Assembly (NCBI GenBank): GCA_002077045.2
Contig: KZ111148.1
Span: 704,088 to 768,087, forward strand
Length of the DNA stretch: 64,000 nt
Source: Rachicladosporium sp. CCFEE 5018
Lineage: Eukaryota; Ascomycota; Dothideomycetes; Cladosporiales; Cladosporiaceae
Reading direction: 5' to 3'
In this document: positions 31,113 to 43,099 of the stretch, one piece after another
Position numbering within the stretch: the first letter of the stretch is position 1
Layout of the letters: each line of letters opens with the position of its first letter
Program-made: the position numbers and the translations under genes
Notes under the pieces: model-generated
Seen by the model: the letters and a program-made list of their open reading frames with translations, nothing else
Database searches by the model: none
What the model was told of the DNA's origin: nothing

Positions 31113-32021
31113 GGTCGCACGCCGTGTCGTGCGTGTGCATGCAGGTAGAAAGTCTAAGGCGACGACGTGTCACACAGAGCAACCTGGTGGCGGATGCGAT
31201 AGTGTCCCTGTCGTCTTCGTGCTGTGGAAGCATTCAAGACCATGGTCTCGATCGTATACCTTTGAAGCACAGTAGACGAGTGTGGTATACAGTGGCATAA
31301 ATGAGTGTTCAAAGCTACGCTGTGCAGTCCAAACTCGGGGCTCGTGAGATCAGTAACGGGTGTTGGGCACTGTCCATATAGAGGAAGAACGACAAGCAAG
31401 CGGCGCGCAGCGAGGAATTTGAAATTGCCTTGAGACGTCCTTGAGGCGAGATTTAAAGCGTAGAACAACAGTGATTGTCGAGTCTCCATCGTGAACGCCC
31501 TGTGGAGCTAGGCGGATGCCTTTGCTCAGCACGCTTTAGTTGATGTCGATCTTGTGTGCCGAGCGAATGACACAGGAAGGGAACTACTCGACGAGTGCAC
31601 GCGCTCGGCACTGCTAGTGTAGATTGCACCACAACATCAAACCAATGCCAGTGTTGTCTAGTAGAGCCTTGCCCTGGAGAGTTGTTGAACGGGCTACTTT
31701 GGTCGCTCGCGTGCCTGCGGACTGACGACTGTAACACTTTCTCGCTCAAGATGAATCGCTCGGTTGACTGAAGCCTGGCATGGCGCAGTCTTCATGGAAC
31801 CGGTATGATGGGAAGAGTGGAGTCTGTAGTGAATATCGTCATGTGGTGGTTGATGCGCACTCAAGCAGCCTCCGCCTCCACCAAACGCGAAGCTCCACAA
31901 AAAGCGCTGTTACAGTATCATCATTGTGAACCCCGCCAACCTTGGAACCGCTATCGAGTCGCACTGCCACAGTACCTATGACCGCAGCAGCCCGCCAACA
32001 TCACGCTGGAGCGGTAACAAC
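31113..32021. other. No supported gene (start of copy B)
   Basis: Equivalent of 197-1105 with few substitutions. The same overlapping short frames appear and none has a recognisable domain. Confidence 0.6.
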
Positions 32022-32605
32022 ATGAACTCTGATTCAGACAGTACGTCCGACGAAGACCACTGGAGTGACACGAACTTCCCTGTGAGTGCCTGTGAACAAT
32101 TGCGCAGCTAAGCTGTTGCTCACGATACCTTGCAATTTGAGGTCAGCGGCGTCACAGCGGGCGCAAACACTTTACGCTGGGCTGTGAGGCTATGGCGCCT
32201 GCTCATCTGCATAACCGTTGCTCGTGCCTCTACCGTTGCCAGACTGCATACCTCTGCATGTCATGTCGTGGCTATCGCACAGCTTATACTGCGCCACTTG
32301 TTCAGAGGAGCCAAGATGTCCTGTTTTTATGATTGTGAGACCTGTACCGCCGTTGGACGTGCCGCCAGTGTCAGCTTGAGGAAGGCTGCCCAAGCTTGCG
32401 TTGGGCAGCACAACAAGACTACGCTCATTCAGTGCTTTCTGTCGGCTTGTATCGGGTAGGTGACGTGCGAATACTTGCATGCCCTCGTCAGCTTCCGCCG
32501 TGTACAAAGACCTCTGGACCAGTGAGCGATGTTTGGGAAATGAGGCTGCTCTGTATTGGCCGCGTGCCTTGGTGTAAGAGTCCGCCCACCAGGACATTAA
32601 TATGA
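32022..32605 (+). pseudogene. Candidate Cys-rich gene, copy B
   Basis: Same structure as 1106-1689: a short acidic exon, a GTGAGT donor at 32082, then the frame with CSCLYRC and YLCMSC, two in-frame TGA codons (here TGA TTG TGA) and the continuing Cys-rich frame to 32605. Keeping the downstream frame open in both copies despite two shared stops favours either an unrecognised intron or very recent inactivation before the copies diverged. Family unknown. Confidence 0.3.
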
Positions 32606-32702
32606 TTGGGCCGACAGCGTTCTTCACCGCTAACCCAGCGCAACCTCAAATACGCAGGTAGACATCTACTCACCTCTTCACAGTCTTCTCAACTGACCCA
32701 TC

Positions 32703-33788
32703 ATGACCTACACACGATACATTACCATGTCGGCGAGGATGATCGTTGTCGTCTCCGCAGCTTTTCTCTTCCACTTGGCGGCTGCTATGGACGTACCTGA
32801 CCAGTCAGGATTCAATGGTTCGTTCTTCGAGGATGCTCTTCTGTACATTGACGGTGCGGTGGATTCGGTGATGAAAGCGGCATTCCAAGCAGCAGTAGCG
32901 CGTGCAGTAAGTCGTTCCAAGCAGATGTATCATCGTCGTCCACTGATAAACAACAGTCCACCTCACCTCGGACAGCAGCCATAGTAGCGAATCTGCTTCA
33001 TCCACAGCATATGCTGGATGGCCTGGGTGCTGCTGCTGCAGAGTTCTATGTGCAGCAGCAGGACTTGGAAGTTCAGTACCAGCAAATGCCCAACAACGTC
33101 GAAGAACCTCCTCGGCCCTTTCAGTACCCACCGCCAACGCCCCCTGAACCACAAGCATATTACATACCGCCTGCGAATCGATTTCCCGCCCCTGTAGCAA
33201 CAGTTGCAGGCTGGGTGTCAGACACGTTCACTCCGCTCGTACACACCATCAAGCCGCCCGCACCGCTGCGGCCACTACGTACACTGCGTCCTAAACCCCA
33301 ACCGTCAGCGACAGGAACTACGCCCGGTACACAGAGCTCCACTGCGCTTTTCACGCCCACTCCACAGATCTCAAGCACTCCAGACACAAGCATCATTACC
33401 CAGAAATACCCTTGCAGTCATTCAGGGTGCGACAAATCGTGCTCAACCCGAGCAGCGTTGAGGTATGTCATGACCGACCCGTACTCGACCTAGTACCACA
33501 ACTGACAATATTGACAGAAAACATCAAAAGTCCCACATCCCGGTAGCCGATCGCAAGCATGGCTGTCCAGCAGAGACTTGTTCCAGAAGGTTCAACGAAA
33601 GGAAAGATCTTGTCAAGCATCAACTCACTCATAAGTCGGACCACACTGTCCGATTCGCATGTCCACAACTGGATTGCGAAAGGCATAAGGAATTAATCGT
33701 GCGATGGGACAACTTTCTTCGCCATATGGAAGATATACATCAGATAGTCCTGCCACGAAAGACGAAGAAGAAGGATCGACACCAGTAA
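32703..33788 (+). CDS. C2H2 zinc-finger protein 1, copy B (shorter tail)
   Basis: Exons 32703-32906, 33008-33462 and 33518-33788 give 309 residues. The donor of intron 2 is a canonical GTATGT here. All three fingers keep their Cys and His ligands, though finger 2-3 residues differ from copy A more than the rest (for example NERKD for NDKKD, FACPQLDCERH for FACPHLDCQAH). A TAA at 33786 (CAA in copy A, a C to T change) removes the last 34 residues, which in copy A form a mixed acidic/basic tail. The fingers are complete, so the protein may still function. Confidence 0.75.
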
Positions 33789-34119
33789 CTAGGAAGTCTC
33801 ATGGCCGACATCGACAGCGACGGCTTTATCAGTGGCCTTTGGAAGCGGGGAAAGGGATTGCTTGAATATTGCCACAGTTATTCGAAATAGAAAGGGCTGC
33901 ATGAAGGGTGCGCGGAAGTGGAGTGCATATAGCCTTGTCATAAGTCGTGATTCTGCGAATGCAATTGCGGATTAATCAGCGTCACCTACATTATATGGAG
34001 ATGGCCTCGTCCAACTCTCACTCGCGAACACGATGCTAGAGTCACTGGTAGGTGGCGTGTAAAGTCGTGCAGCCCCGCCGCACTTCATAGCGCTTGCACG
34101 ACCAGCGCCGCAACAAGAC
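33789..34119. other. Former 3' end of zinc-finger gene 1 and intergenic sequence
   Basis: The first ~100 bases match the last codons of copy A's gene but lie behind the new stop and have drifted further. The rest is promoter sequence for the GST. This is one of the most divergent parts of the two copies. Confidence 0.5.
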
Positions 34120-34994
34120 ATGAAGAATGACACCTTCAAACCAGAGGTCGTGCTCTACGACTTGGCGTGCATTCACTGCGAATGTTTCTCTCCTGTCGTG
34201 TGGCGGATTCGTTTGATGCTCAATTACAAGCAGATTCCGTACCGAACGGTTTTCGTTGAGTTCCCGGACATTGAACCTACACTGAAAGCACTGTGAGTTG
34301 TCAGCATGCTCTCGTCTCGTGTCACCTCCTCAAGAACAACTCGAGGAACACGGATCATCGCCCGACTGTCGTCTCTCATAGCCATGCTGCGATATATGAC
34401 GTATCGTGGTACTGACCAGATGCGCGCAGGGGTATCTCCCCGGCTTCCAGCGAGAAGAAGTACTCCGTGCCGGCCATCTACCACCAGCCGAGCAACAAGT
34501 ACATTATGGACTCTGATGCGATCTCAAAATTCCTCGAGTTCACCTATCCAGAGCCGTCGCTCCAGCTGAGTTCGGACTTAGGCACTGAGATTGAAGCTCA
34601 AGGTCGTGCCGTCTTGGGTCCGGTTCTCAGCATCGCAGTGCCGCCTCGTGAGATTGACCACCTCTCACCGCGCACAGCGGAGTATTTCCGTCGTACGCGC
34701 GAAGCGAGATGGGGCCATACCCTCGAGTCGCTGATCGAGGGCGACAACGAAGAGCAAGCTTGGACTGCGGCGCAGGAAGGCATGAAGGAGCAAGACAAGC
34801 TGATCAAAACGAATCGAGCCGAGGGGCCGTTCGTACTGGGAGCGATGCCAAGCTACACGGACTTCTTCATCGCTGGAGTGATGGAGTCGACGAGGATCGT
34901 ACATGAAGCGTCCTTTCGCAGGCATATGAAGGAGGTCGAGGGTACGCAGGCGATCTATGAGGCGTGTCTGCCGTGGATGGTGCAGAGAGATTAA
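34120..34994 (+). CDS. Glutathione S-transferase, GTE-like, intact copy B
   Basis: Exons 34120-34292 and 34430-34994 give 245 residues; the 137 nt intron has a GTGAGT donor and CAG acceptor, longer than most here. The N-terminal thioredoxin fold has VVLYDLACI, SPVVWRIRLMLNYKQIPYRT, VEFPDIEPTLKALGI, and the glutathione-contact region with VPAIYHQPSNKYIMDSDAIS (cis-Pro after Val, then the Asp-Ser-type pair). The helical C-terminal half includes GAMPSYTDFFIAG. This N-terminus fits fungal etherase-like (GTE) transferases, which conjugate or deglutathionylate small molecules in the cytosol. It is the only working GST of the pair, since copy A is broken. Confidence 0.88.
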
Positions 34995-36868
34995 GCCAGG
35001 GCGGCTGCCCAAAGGCACGACACATGGCACCGGTCGCACGATCAGAGCGGCCGTTACTGACGCATCGGGTCATGTCGAGACCATACTTACCACATGCTTT
35101 AAGACAAACATTGTCGTATTGATGGCCATCAAGCAGCGTGCAGTGTATTCATATCTCGACGTAGAGGCTCAAATCATGTAGGGATGAATCGTTGGTAACA
35201 ATACCACCGCTCTTTCTCCAAAGTCTGAGGAGTCTTGCGCTACTCTCAAGCACACCACAAGTATGTTGTGGCGCCTCCTCGGCCGGTGAGAAGGAGCATC
35301 ACTTAGACGGGAGGGGTGCATAGCGATCCACGGCGCTCGACAGCGTATCGTTCGACTATTGACTGCTGCAGTCGAGTGTAGACACGCATTAGCATCGGCT
35401 TTTGCAGTTGAGAGCAACTTTAGACTTGCAGAGGGCGAAAGTCGCCACACACAAGACGTGTTGCCATGGTAACATTGCGCGGGCGATGATGTAGGCGCCG
35501 ATCAGCGATCTGCCAGCGTAGTCAGGTGTTCGCAGTAGCTTCGATCCTTCGCGGGATGTTCTGTCCACGAGACAGGGCTGTCCCGGCGGAAAGGGTAGTC
35601 GGACACCCATACGAGAACCCAAGTCCGAGTGCATCCAGATTGCATTTTGATCCAATGGCGGAAGACTCGCGGTTCGTGGTAGATCACAGACCACCTTTGA
35701 CATATTGATGAAAAGCCGAGATCATGCTCGGCACATACTTCATTTCCTGAACGCGTGACTGAGCAGTCATGCGTGACGGGCAGCAGTGTCACCGGCAAAC
35801 GTCGTTACATGCTGGAAGGACCTGCATACGTGTTCCACAGCATGTGATCATTCCGGGCGTCAGGCACGGAAGTGTCGCGAGAATTGACAGCATGTCAGAG
35901 ACGTAAATGTTCGAGCAGGATCGCATTGACCGACGCGATCTTTGATCGACATATCGCTCGTGACACTCGCAGCCCGTGACGGCGAGACCAGGCGTCATGT
36001 GCTCTCACCCACGCATTCAAGCGAACACGGCACCAGAATATTGCGTGTGTTGATCTGTAAATTCATCCCACTGTGACGTGACAAGGTTTGGCGGGGTAGA
36101 GGGCAATTCGTTCCCGCTGACCAGACACTCGGCTCCATTCCACATGGAACATGTCCATAGGGCAGTAGGGCGGAGGCACCTTCTCATGGGTGCTGCATGT
36201 ATCCACCACGTGTGTATGCACCCGCGTTGCGGCTCATCGGCATAGTTCGCATTAAGAGTGACTCGAAGCTGCGTTATCTTCGCACATCGCCGAATGTCAA
36301 GTCGTGTACCCCTGGCCTCGGTTGTTAGACCGGCAGGGCAGCCAATGGACTCCCCAGTCGCAGAGACGTGGCTCGGAGCGTTCGTCGTGGGGTATCACGA
36401 GGGTGTCGTGCAGTAGTTGACGATCTCTAATTCCCCAGATGCAAAACGTCCCGGCTTTGCGGCTGTGGTCTGGCATGACATCTCTCGCCACCGACTGTAG
36501 CCGGCTGCTTGATAGCTCTAGACGGTGTTTGTGTGAGGAGCACATGTCAAGGCAACCATATTGTGTCGCTCAGGCATGAACCGCCGGGTGTACTTCGAGT
36601 GAGCAGGCCCGATGTCGCGTGTTACCCTCCAGAGGCCGCCTTGCCTCTCCGTAGTTTAAGAGCCGGCGTTCATCCTTCTGCTTCGCTGATGATCCAGTCC
36701 ACAGTCTCGGTGCGCGACGCAACTTGACTTTTCGCAGGAGCCACTGACTGTCGGCGCTTGGTTCTGCTTCTATTGTACTGTTATTGGTGTGGCTATCTCA
36801 CTCTGCGTCACAGTTTGCCTTTATCGCTCGCACTTCTGCTTTCCATTAACGACACTGCATCACCAGAA
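34995..36868. other. Gene-free stretch before zinc-finger gene 2, copy B
   Basis: Closely matches 4089-5962. No supported gene; the X-box-like site is at 35460-35473. Similarity here is higher than in the GST and its promoter just to the left, so the change in divergence falls near the end of the GST. Confidence 0.6.
35460..35473. promoter_or_regulatory. X-box-like site (RFX/Crt1 type), copy B
   Basis: Identical 14-mer to 4553-4566, matching GTNRCC-N(2)-RGYAAC. Conserved position relative to zinc-finger gene 2. Confidence 0.4.
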
Positions 36869-38430
36869 ATGCAGAGCCGAAACAACTTCACTATGTGGGA
36901 CGGCGCGTTGGGTGACCCCAACCTGTCTGGCATAGGGACCGCCTTCCCAGATGGCTCGACAGATGAACCTCTCCAGTTCGACATTGATGACTTCAGAACC
37001 GATGCAACACAGGCAAGTCAACTCCGCGGAAAGCCTGCTTGCAAGCTAACATGAGTGATCAAGCAGCGGCAGTACGATGATCGTCTGCTTAGCGAGCCCA
37101 GCGGGTACCAATTCGGGCGCTCCACATGGGATCCAGGTGCCACGAACCTCCCAAGCAACGATCGGACTCCAGCGTACCGCCATGTTGCAGGCTCAGACAC
37201 AGGAGCTGCAGATCTCGCCATTAGTTACTTCACTCCCTTCCAAGCGCGACCAGCGCGGGTACAACCAGATGGACACAGGATGCTGCCTGGTGCGGCGACG
37301 TCAGCTCCGCAGGCCATTCCGATGCAGCAGCACCAAATTCGATGGGCACCAGAACTAGACGAGGCGCGAATGAGATCCGTCAGGCCATCGAGCGTAGCTG
37401 GGATGTCTGATGGGTACATGCGGTCCGGTAATACCAGTCGTTTGAGCCAGTCTGCTCAGTCGTCTGCATTGACTCATACCATGCAGTATCCACAGTCGGC
37501 TAGGCAAGCGCCGTACCAGACCGTATCACCGTCACAGCGCCTGAGTACGCAGTCTCGAGCGCACAGCAATAGCGATCCTGCACAACGACTTGGACTATCG
37601 ACCCAGCGACGAATGTACGGCAATCCGGGGAAACAACGCCAGCAGCAAGTCGGTTTCTCAGGATCGTACGACCAGCAATGCCAGCCTGCAGATACCGCCC
37701 GAGGTTGGACGTTCTCACCACCACGCACACAAGACAGCTGGAGCCAATACGCTGGCTCCGAGTCTGCTCATAGTCAGGTCTTGCCGGATGTCCTCGATGT
37801 AGCATATTCGACTGGTATGCTTCATAGCCCGATCTCTGATTTCGGCGAGTTTGATCCGCGGTCTGCGTCACCACTTGACATCAGGGAATGGACCAGCGAA
37901 GCGTACAATCTAGGAGATCGCTCCGTCAACCCAAGTCAGTTGATGGCACATAGCGCACCCGCTCGCCCATATCAGCTAGCTGGCCCATCGCGGCCAATGT
38001 CAGTGAACGCCTCCGTGTCGAACATGGAAGGGCACTTTGTCTGCAACAGCCCTATCTGCAAGACGCCGAATGCTATGTTCAGGTCAAAGGCAGATCTCGA
38101 GTATGTAGCCCCTGATTGCTCGCCAGATAGCTTGCTAACTTCAGTCTTAGACACCACCAGCGCTGGCATGGTCCGCGAAACAACATCTGCGTCGACTGCG
38201 GCGCTAGCTTCGTATCGTCGAAAGATCTCAAGCGCCATGTAAGCGAGATACACGACCCTGATGCACGCAAGCACTTTGGGCCCTTCCCGACTTCATGCAA
38301 TTTCTGCGCTCGCGGCTTTGTACGCCGGGATCATCTGACGCGTCATCTTCGATCACATGGCGTTCTTACTCCAACGCCATCCTCCAGAGGCATGTCGCGC
38401 GATCCCAGTCGCCAGTCTAATCGACAGTAG
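36869..38430 (+). CDS. C2H2 zinc-finger protein 2, copy B
   Basis: Exons 36869-37012, 37067-38100 and 38151-38430 give 485 residues, the same as copy A. Without the first intron the frame would stop at a TGA (37052-37054). That TGA lies inside the proposed 54-nt GC-AG intron (37013-37066), whose GCAAGT donor, GCTAAC branch site and CAG acceptor are unchanged. Removing it gives a full-length protein. The second intron has a GTATGT donor and TGCTAAC branch. All ligands of the three fingers are kept. The Gln/Ser-rich middle has several amino-acid changes, as expected for a loosely constrained region. Confidence 0.75.
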
Positions 38431-38874
38431 CGGATCCAGACCCTCATCTTTGACTGCTTTTCGCGGTTCTACTCGCACACACACCTGCAATTTTCTGCGT
38501 TCGAGTCTCCTTGTCTTTGTCCTATTCATACCGGCGTTGGCGGCACCGAATCGAAGGGCATCATCGGCTCATTAGCGGGATTTTGCTTTGCGTGGGCCGT
38601 ATTGTAGATGGACGGCATGGCTCCATGACTAGATGGCCTTTGTACAAGTGCATGGCGTTGATAGATAGGATCGCCACATGGCTCTACGACACGAAGGCTG
38701 TATGAATGACTTCAACGAGAGATGATGTCGCGTTGAAACGCGTCCAATTCCGACGTCAGAACAACAAACACGGACCATGTTTTCGCGTAGTGTCCCCCAG
38801 CTTCACGTGCTCCCAAGGCTTCCGTTCAATCTTCCGCTACAACAAGCCAGAAGCAACATGTCGCGGAAGCCGTT

Positions 38875-39461
38875 TGAAGAGCGCGGTCTGGCGCCTCGTC
38901 AGGATTCACTTACCAGGTCTGCGAGCGCATCGCCGGCCCGCCACGTACGCCGCGGCGATTGACAGCGAACATCAAATACGAGATATGCAAGAGCAGAACG
39001 GTCACACACTGTGACCCGCTAAACGCAGCGCAGCGTCTCCATGCGCGAATTCGAGAGAATCGAGCAGCGAGCTGGCGGCTTGCGCACCTCAGGTAAGTAT
39101 GCGAGCTAGGTGCAGCTCCTCCTTCACCCCGCCTTCCGTGGGGATAAGGTAAGTAATGCCCTCCTTTCTGTCAAAGCGAGCTGTATGCTGTCAACGAGCG
39201 TTGCGTGTGTCCGATAGCAGTCATGTGTGCCACAAGGATTGGTGCGACGGACACGCCTCGGCTGCAATGCATGGCGAAGGGCGGCCGCCCGCTGGGTCGC
39301 CCATCGGCGCCCAAGCAATTGCGGGACCCAAGAGGCCTACCACTGCGACCGCCGGGATCTGGATGAGTCGCACCCTTCAGACTTCTGTTTCCTTTCTCTG
39401 TCTCTCATCGCCTTCGTATCCTAGGAAGAGTCATCGGCGCTGGTCCGCAACACACGAGTGA
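38875..39461 (+). CDS. Candidate small Cys/His-rich coding region, copy B
   Basis: Same layout as 7969-8555: basic segment (here with one more change, CEIC becoming YEIC in the CxxC motif), GTAAGT donor at 39093, possible acceptor near 39217, then HVCHKDWCDGH and an Ala/Gly/Pro-rich end at 39461. Loss of a cysteine in the CxxC argues against strong constraint. Family unknown. Confidence 0.2.
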
Positions 39462-39570
39462 GCTAGCGCAGCGGCAGTAGCGTTACAAGGCACGAAATCA
39501 GGCTTCAGAAACGCATCTTACACCCGCCAGCTACAAGGCTCCGCGCCTTGCAGCGGGCGGTGCTGTGACG

Positions 39571-40919
39571 ATGGCAAACAGAGGCGAACACCAGCGCGGC
39601 TACCAGCGTGAGCCACAGCGCGCAGAGGCAGACCCGGCGGTGCTCGGCCAGGTCGGTAGCCGATTCGACAATCCATGGAGCCATGGAGGACCGACATACA
39701 TGGTGAGTCAACGGCGACTGGTACTCCAATGGACAGAGCCTGACTTACACCCTTTTAGTCCGCTCCGTTGCTCAATGCTGCTCATCAGTACATCGGCCCG
39801 ACATTCGTAGAGCAATCCCTCGAACAGATCGTAGACGGCTTTGATCACCACGCTGTGCCGCCTCTACGCTTCCGCAATGGTACCCCCGGATCACCGCCAA
39901 GGACGATTGACCCACAGCGGCTTCTTCGTCAGCGTCAAGTACCTTCACTCCAGGGTCATGACATGGTCGGAGCACAACACTCTCGCGCACTGCCTAATGT
40001 GTCCATTGCGACAGCTCAATCAACGCTGCAGGCGCGCGCTAGGGCCAGTAAGGCAGGACGTGCGCCGCAACAACAAAGGGGAGGCGCCGACTTTCAGACC
40101 GCAGCTTGGCCGAGCTACCCAGTAGATGCAAATGTGGCTGCAATTCGCGGCCAGTACCAGCAGACACAGAGCATCGACAGCACTGTAGCGACTGCCTCGG
40201 CCATCCTAGAGGGAGCAAGGACTGTGCGCTCATTTATATGTGACGTGTGCGGTCGGAAGTGCAAAGACCAGCAAGCCCTCAGGTCGGTCACCTCCATGCA
40301 GCATCTCTGATCATAGCTGACGATGCACAGACACCATCTTTCCAATGTCCACGATCCTACAAAGAAGTATAAGTTCAAGTGCCCAAATTGTGAGATGAGG
40401 TTCCCATACCAGGACAGCCTGGGTCATCATGTCAATAGCAAGCATCGTGAGCGAGACGACAAGATCATGCATCCGTGCCCAGATTGTGGCAGAGAATTCC
40501 CCAGGCTCTATAATATGCAGCGCCAACGTAGTCTGGCGCATCCCGATTCTCTCAATAATGTCCGGACTGCGAAACCCTCGGCAAAGACACCTCGCCGCCA
40601 GGGAACGTACATCCAGCAGCCCTTGGGCTTGGTCATTCCAATGCGGATGCCATCCCCGCCTGCTACTGCCTTCAGTATGCGTCGTGACGAGGACTTGTAC
40701 TCTCAAGTTGCTCGCCTAGGGTATCACGCCGGGTCGATGACGCGGACTGCCTCGCACGCTTCGGACCCGTCAACTATCTGGAGTGATCCAGGAACGCCTT
40801 TCACTCGACCTACTTTTGATACGACCCCTACGGAAGTCGATGAGAGTTGGTTGGATCCGACGCTGCGTAGCAAGAGGGGTACGCCTAGCGCACGTAGCTC
40901 GATGCCATCTCAGTGGTAG
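39571..40919 (+). CDS. C2H2 zinc-finger protein 3, copy B (finger 3 lacks a ligand)
   Basis: Exons 39571-39702, 39759-40282 and 40331-40919 give 414 residues, with the same introns as copy A. Fingers 1 and 2 are intact. In finger 3 the residue after MQR is Gln instead of His (MQRQRSLAH against MQRHHSLAH in copy A), so H284, the expected third zinc ligand, is gone and the next residue is Arg. Finger 3 is probably unable to bind zinc normally. Elsewhere the two proteins differ at only a few sites. Confidence 0.8.
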
Positions 40920-41774
40920 TGCGGACGCTCTCAATGTTGAAGCCGGCTCGTTGGACATGAGCGGTATCGGGGAGGACGCGATGAATTGCGACGATTGTAG
41001 ATGATTGAACGAACCAACATGGATAACTTTGAAATCGACAGAGAATGAAACACTTGGATAGCTTGTCATGAAGGAGACTGTTTCGCCTTGAGTCGATCTT
41101 CCTATGACACCTCTCCCTGCCGTGACTGGTTAGGGCCTGGGCTGTGCGTTCCGACTGGTTGTCCAGTCGTAGAGCTACTGCTGTGCTCATGCCCTGCTGC
41201 CTCACCGCTTGCATGTCACATGATTGTTCTCGCCGTAGTCGGCGGGGACATCGAACACCAAGCCCTGTCGATTAGCATGCCTCACGTGATGTCCTACGAC
41301 AGTAATACAGCATCGTAAGGGTGGGCACCGCTCCGGGAGTTTGCCCGAAAAACAAGCTCTGGCGGCCACGTGCTGTTTCACACCCCACCTTGTGCAACGC
41401 CGCCCCGTTACGTCTCCACATCGGGTAGTATCCATCATTGAGACGCAAAGTTTCCCCATCGGCGTCTGCCACCTTATGTACCGTTGTTGTTCTCTTCACG
41501 CAGTCGGCCATTTCACTCGATCAGCCCGATCTGCTACGGCACTGTGCGTTCATTCATATACTTGTTGTGGAGATCTCAGACCACCCGAGTGGAGGAGCCA
41601 GAAAAGACCGGCCTGGTGGGAATCAATCGGGTAGTATATGAGTGTGCACCGGCAGTCAGGTCCTTTGCTGTGGCAGCGTCTACTTCTCTTGCCAGTATGC
41701 ATCAAGTCCACGCTCCTTGCGCAGACCTTCCGGGCTCACTATCTCTCGTGCAGAACGGCTACTCTTGTTCGACC
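40920..41774. other. Intergenic upstream of GALT, copy B
   Basis: Matches 10013-10898 closely at its left end, but from about 41330 many substitutions and indels appear, continuing into GALT exon 1. No supported gene. Confidence 0.5.
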
Positions 41775-43099
41775 ATGCCCGAACCCATCCTCGATGACAT
41801 CTCACATCGACGTTTCAACCCACTCCGCGGCAGCTATGTTCTAGTTAGCCCGCACCGGACGAAGAGGCCATGGCAGGGCCAACAAGAGTCCTCGAATAAG
41901 ATCGAATTGCCGGCATACGATGAGTCAGTAGGTGAAGTCCAACATGGATGGACTTGCAGGGCGATCAGTTGATGGACGTAGTAGTGCTATCTCTGCCCAG
42001 GCAATAAGCGCGCACAAGGAGATGTGAACCCAACGTACGACAGCACATTCGTGTTTGTCAACGATTACTCGGCTGTGCGGGAGGAACAGGCAGAGTATGA
42101 GCCGCCGAAGCAGGATGGATGTACGTTTATCTGGGTTGAGATATGGTGGAGACAAGCCACTGACTTAGGCCACCAGCACTCGCCTCTAGACTCCTTCGAG
42201 CCGAAGCAACGACCGGTAAATGCTATGTCATCACGTTCTCGCCTAAACACAATCTCACTCTCGCCGACATGCCTGCCCATGATATTCTCCCGGTGATAAA
42301 TACATGGACGAAGATCTACACAGCGCACCTCGACCCACAATCGTCCCTGACAAAGTCAGCGAAGCCCACCACTCTCCCGCCAGCATCAATGAATGGCCAC
42401 CCTGTCCCTTCGCCGACACAACAGTACCGCTACATGCAGATCTTCGAGAACAAGGGCAGCGCAATGGGCTGTTCGAACCCTCACCCACATGGTCAAGTCT
42501 GGGCTACCACGAGTCTGCCCGAGGAGCCAGGTATCGAACTTGTGAAGCTTCGAGAATACAGGAGAGAGCAGGGCGGCTGCAATCTGCTGGAAGACTACGC
42601 CAAACTCGAGAGCGAGAAGGGTGAGCGGACAGTCTTCGAAAATAGCAGCTTTTGGGCTGGGTGTCCGTGGTGGGCAACCTGGCCCTTCGAGATCATGGTC
42701 GTGGCGAAGAAGCACAAGCGTGCGCTGGTCGACTTGAACGATCAGGAGAGGGAAGATCTGGCAGAGACGATTGCGGAGGTGACGAGGCGATATGACAATC
42801 TGTTTGAGACCTCGTTTCCCTACAGTGAGTACTCCGATTTCTGCCGAGGGACAAGTCGACTGGCTGACTGATTATTCTTAGGCATGGGTATACATCAAGC
42901 TCCATTATCAGGCACAGCAGAGGAGATCGAAGCAAGCCATTTCCATCTGCACTTCTACCCGCCTTTACTGCGAAGTGCGACAGTGCGGAAGTTTTTGGTG
43001 GGATATGAGATGATGGCTGAGCCGCAGAGAGACATCACGCCGGAGCAAGCGGCGACACGGCTGAGAGATTGCGGCGGGCCTCTGTACCGAACGCGATGA
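41775..43099 (+). CDS. GAL7: Galactose-1-phosphate uridylyltransferase, copy B
   Basis: Exons 41775-41927, 41985-42120, 42177-42824 and 42882-43099 give 384 residues, identical in length to copy A. Introns are 56-57 nt and differ considerably in sequence from copy A while keeping splice sites and branch regions. C52, C55 and the HPH active site (199-201) are kept. Most exon differences are silent; replacements fall in surface-type stretches such as DPQSSLTKS for DPHSPLAKS. Both copies look functional. Confidence 0.93.
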
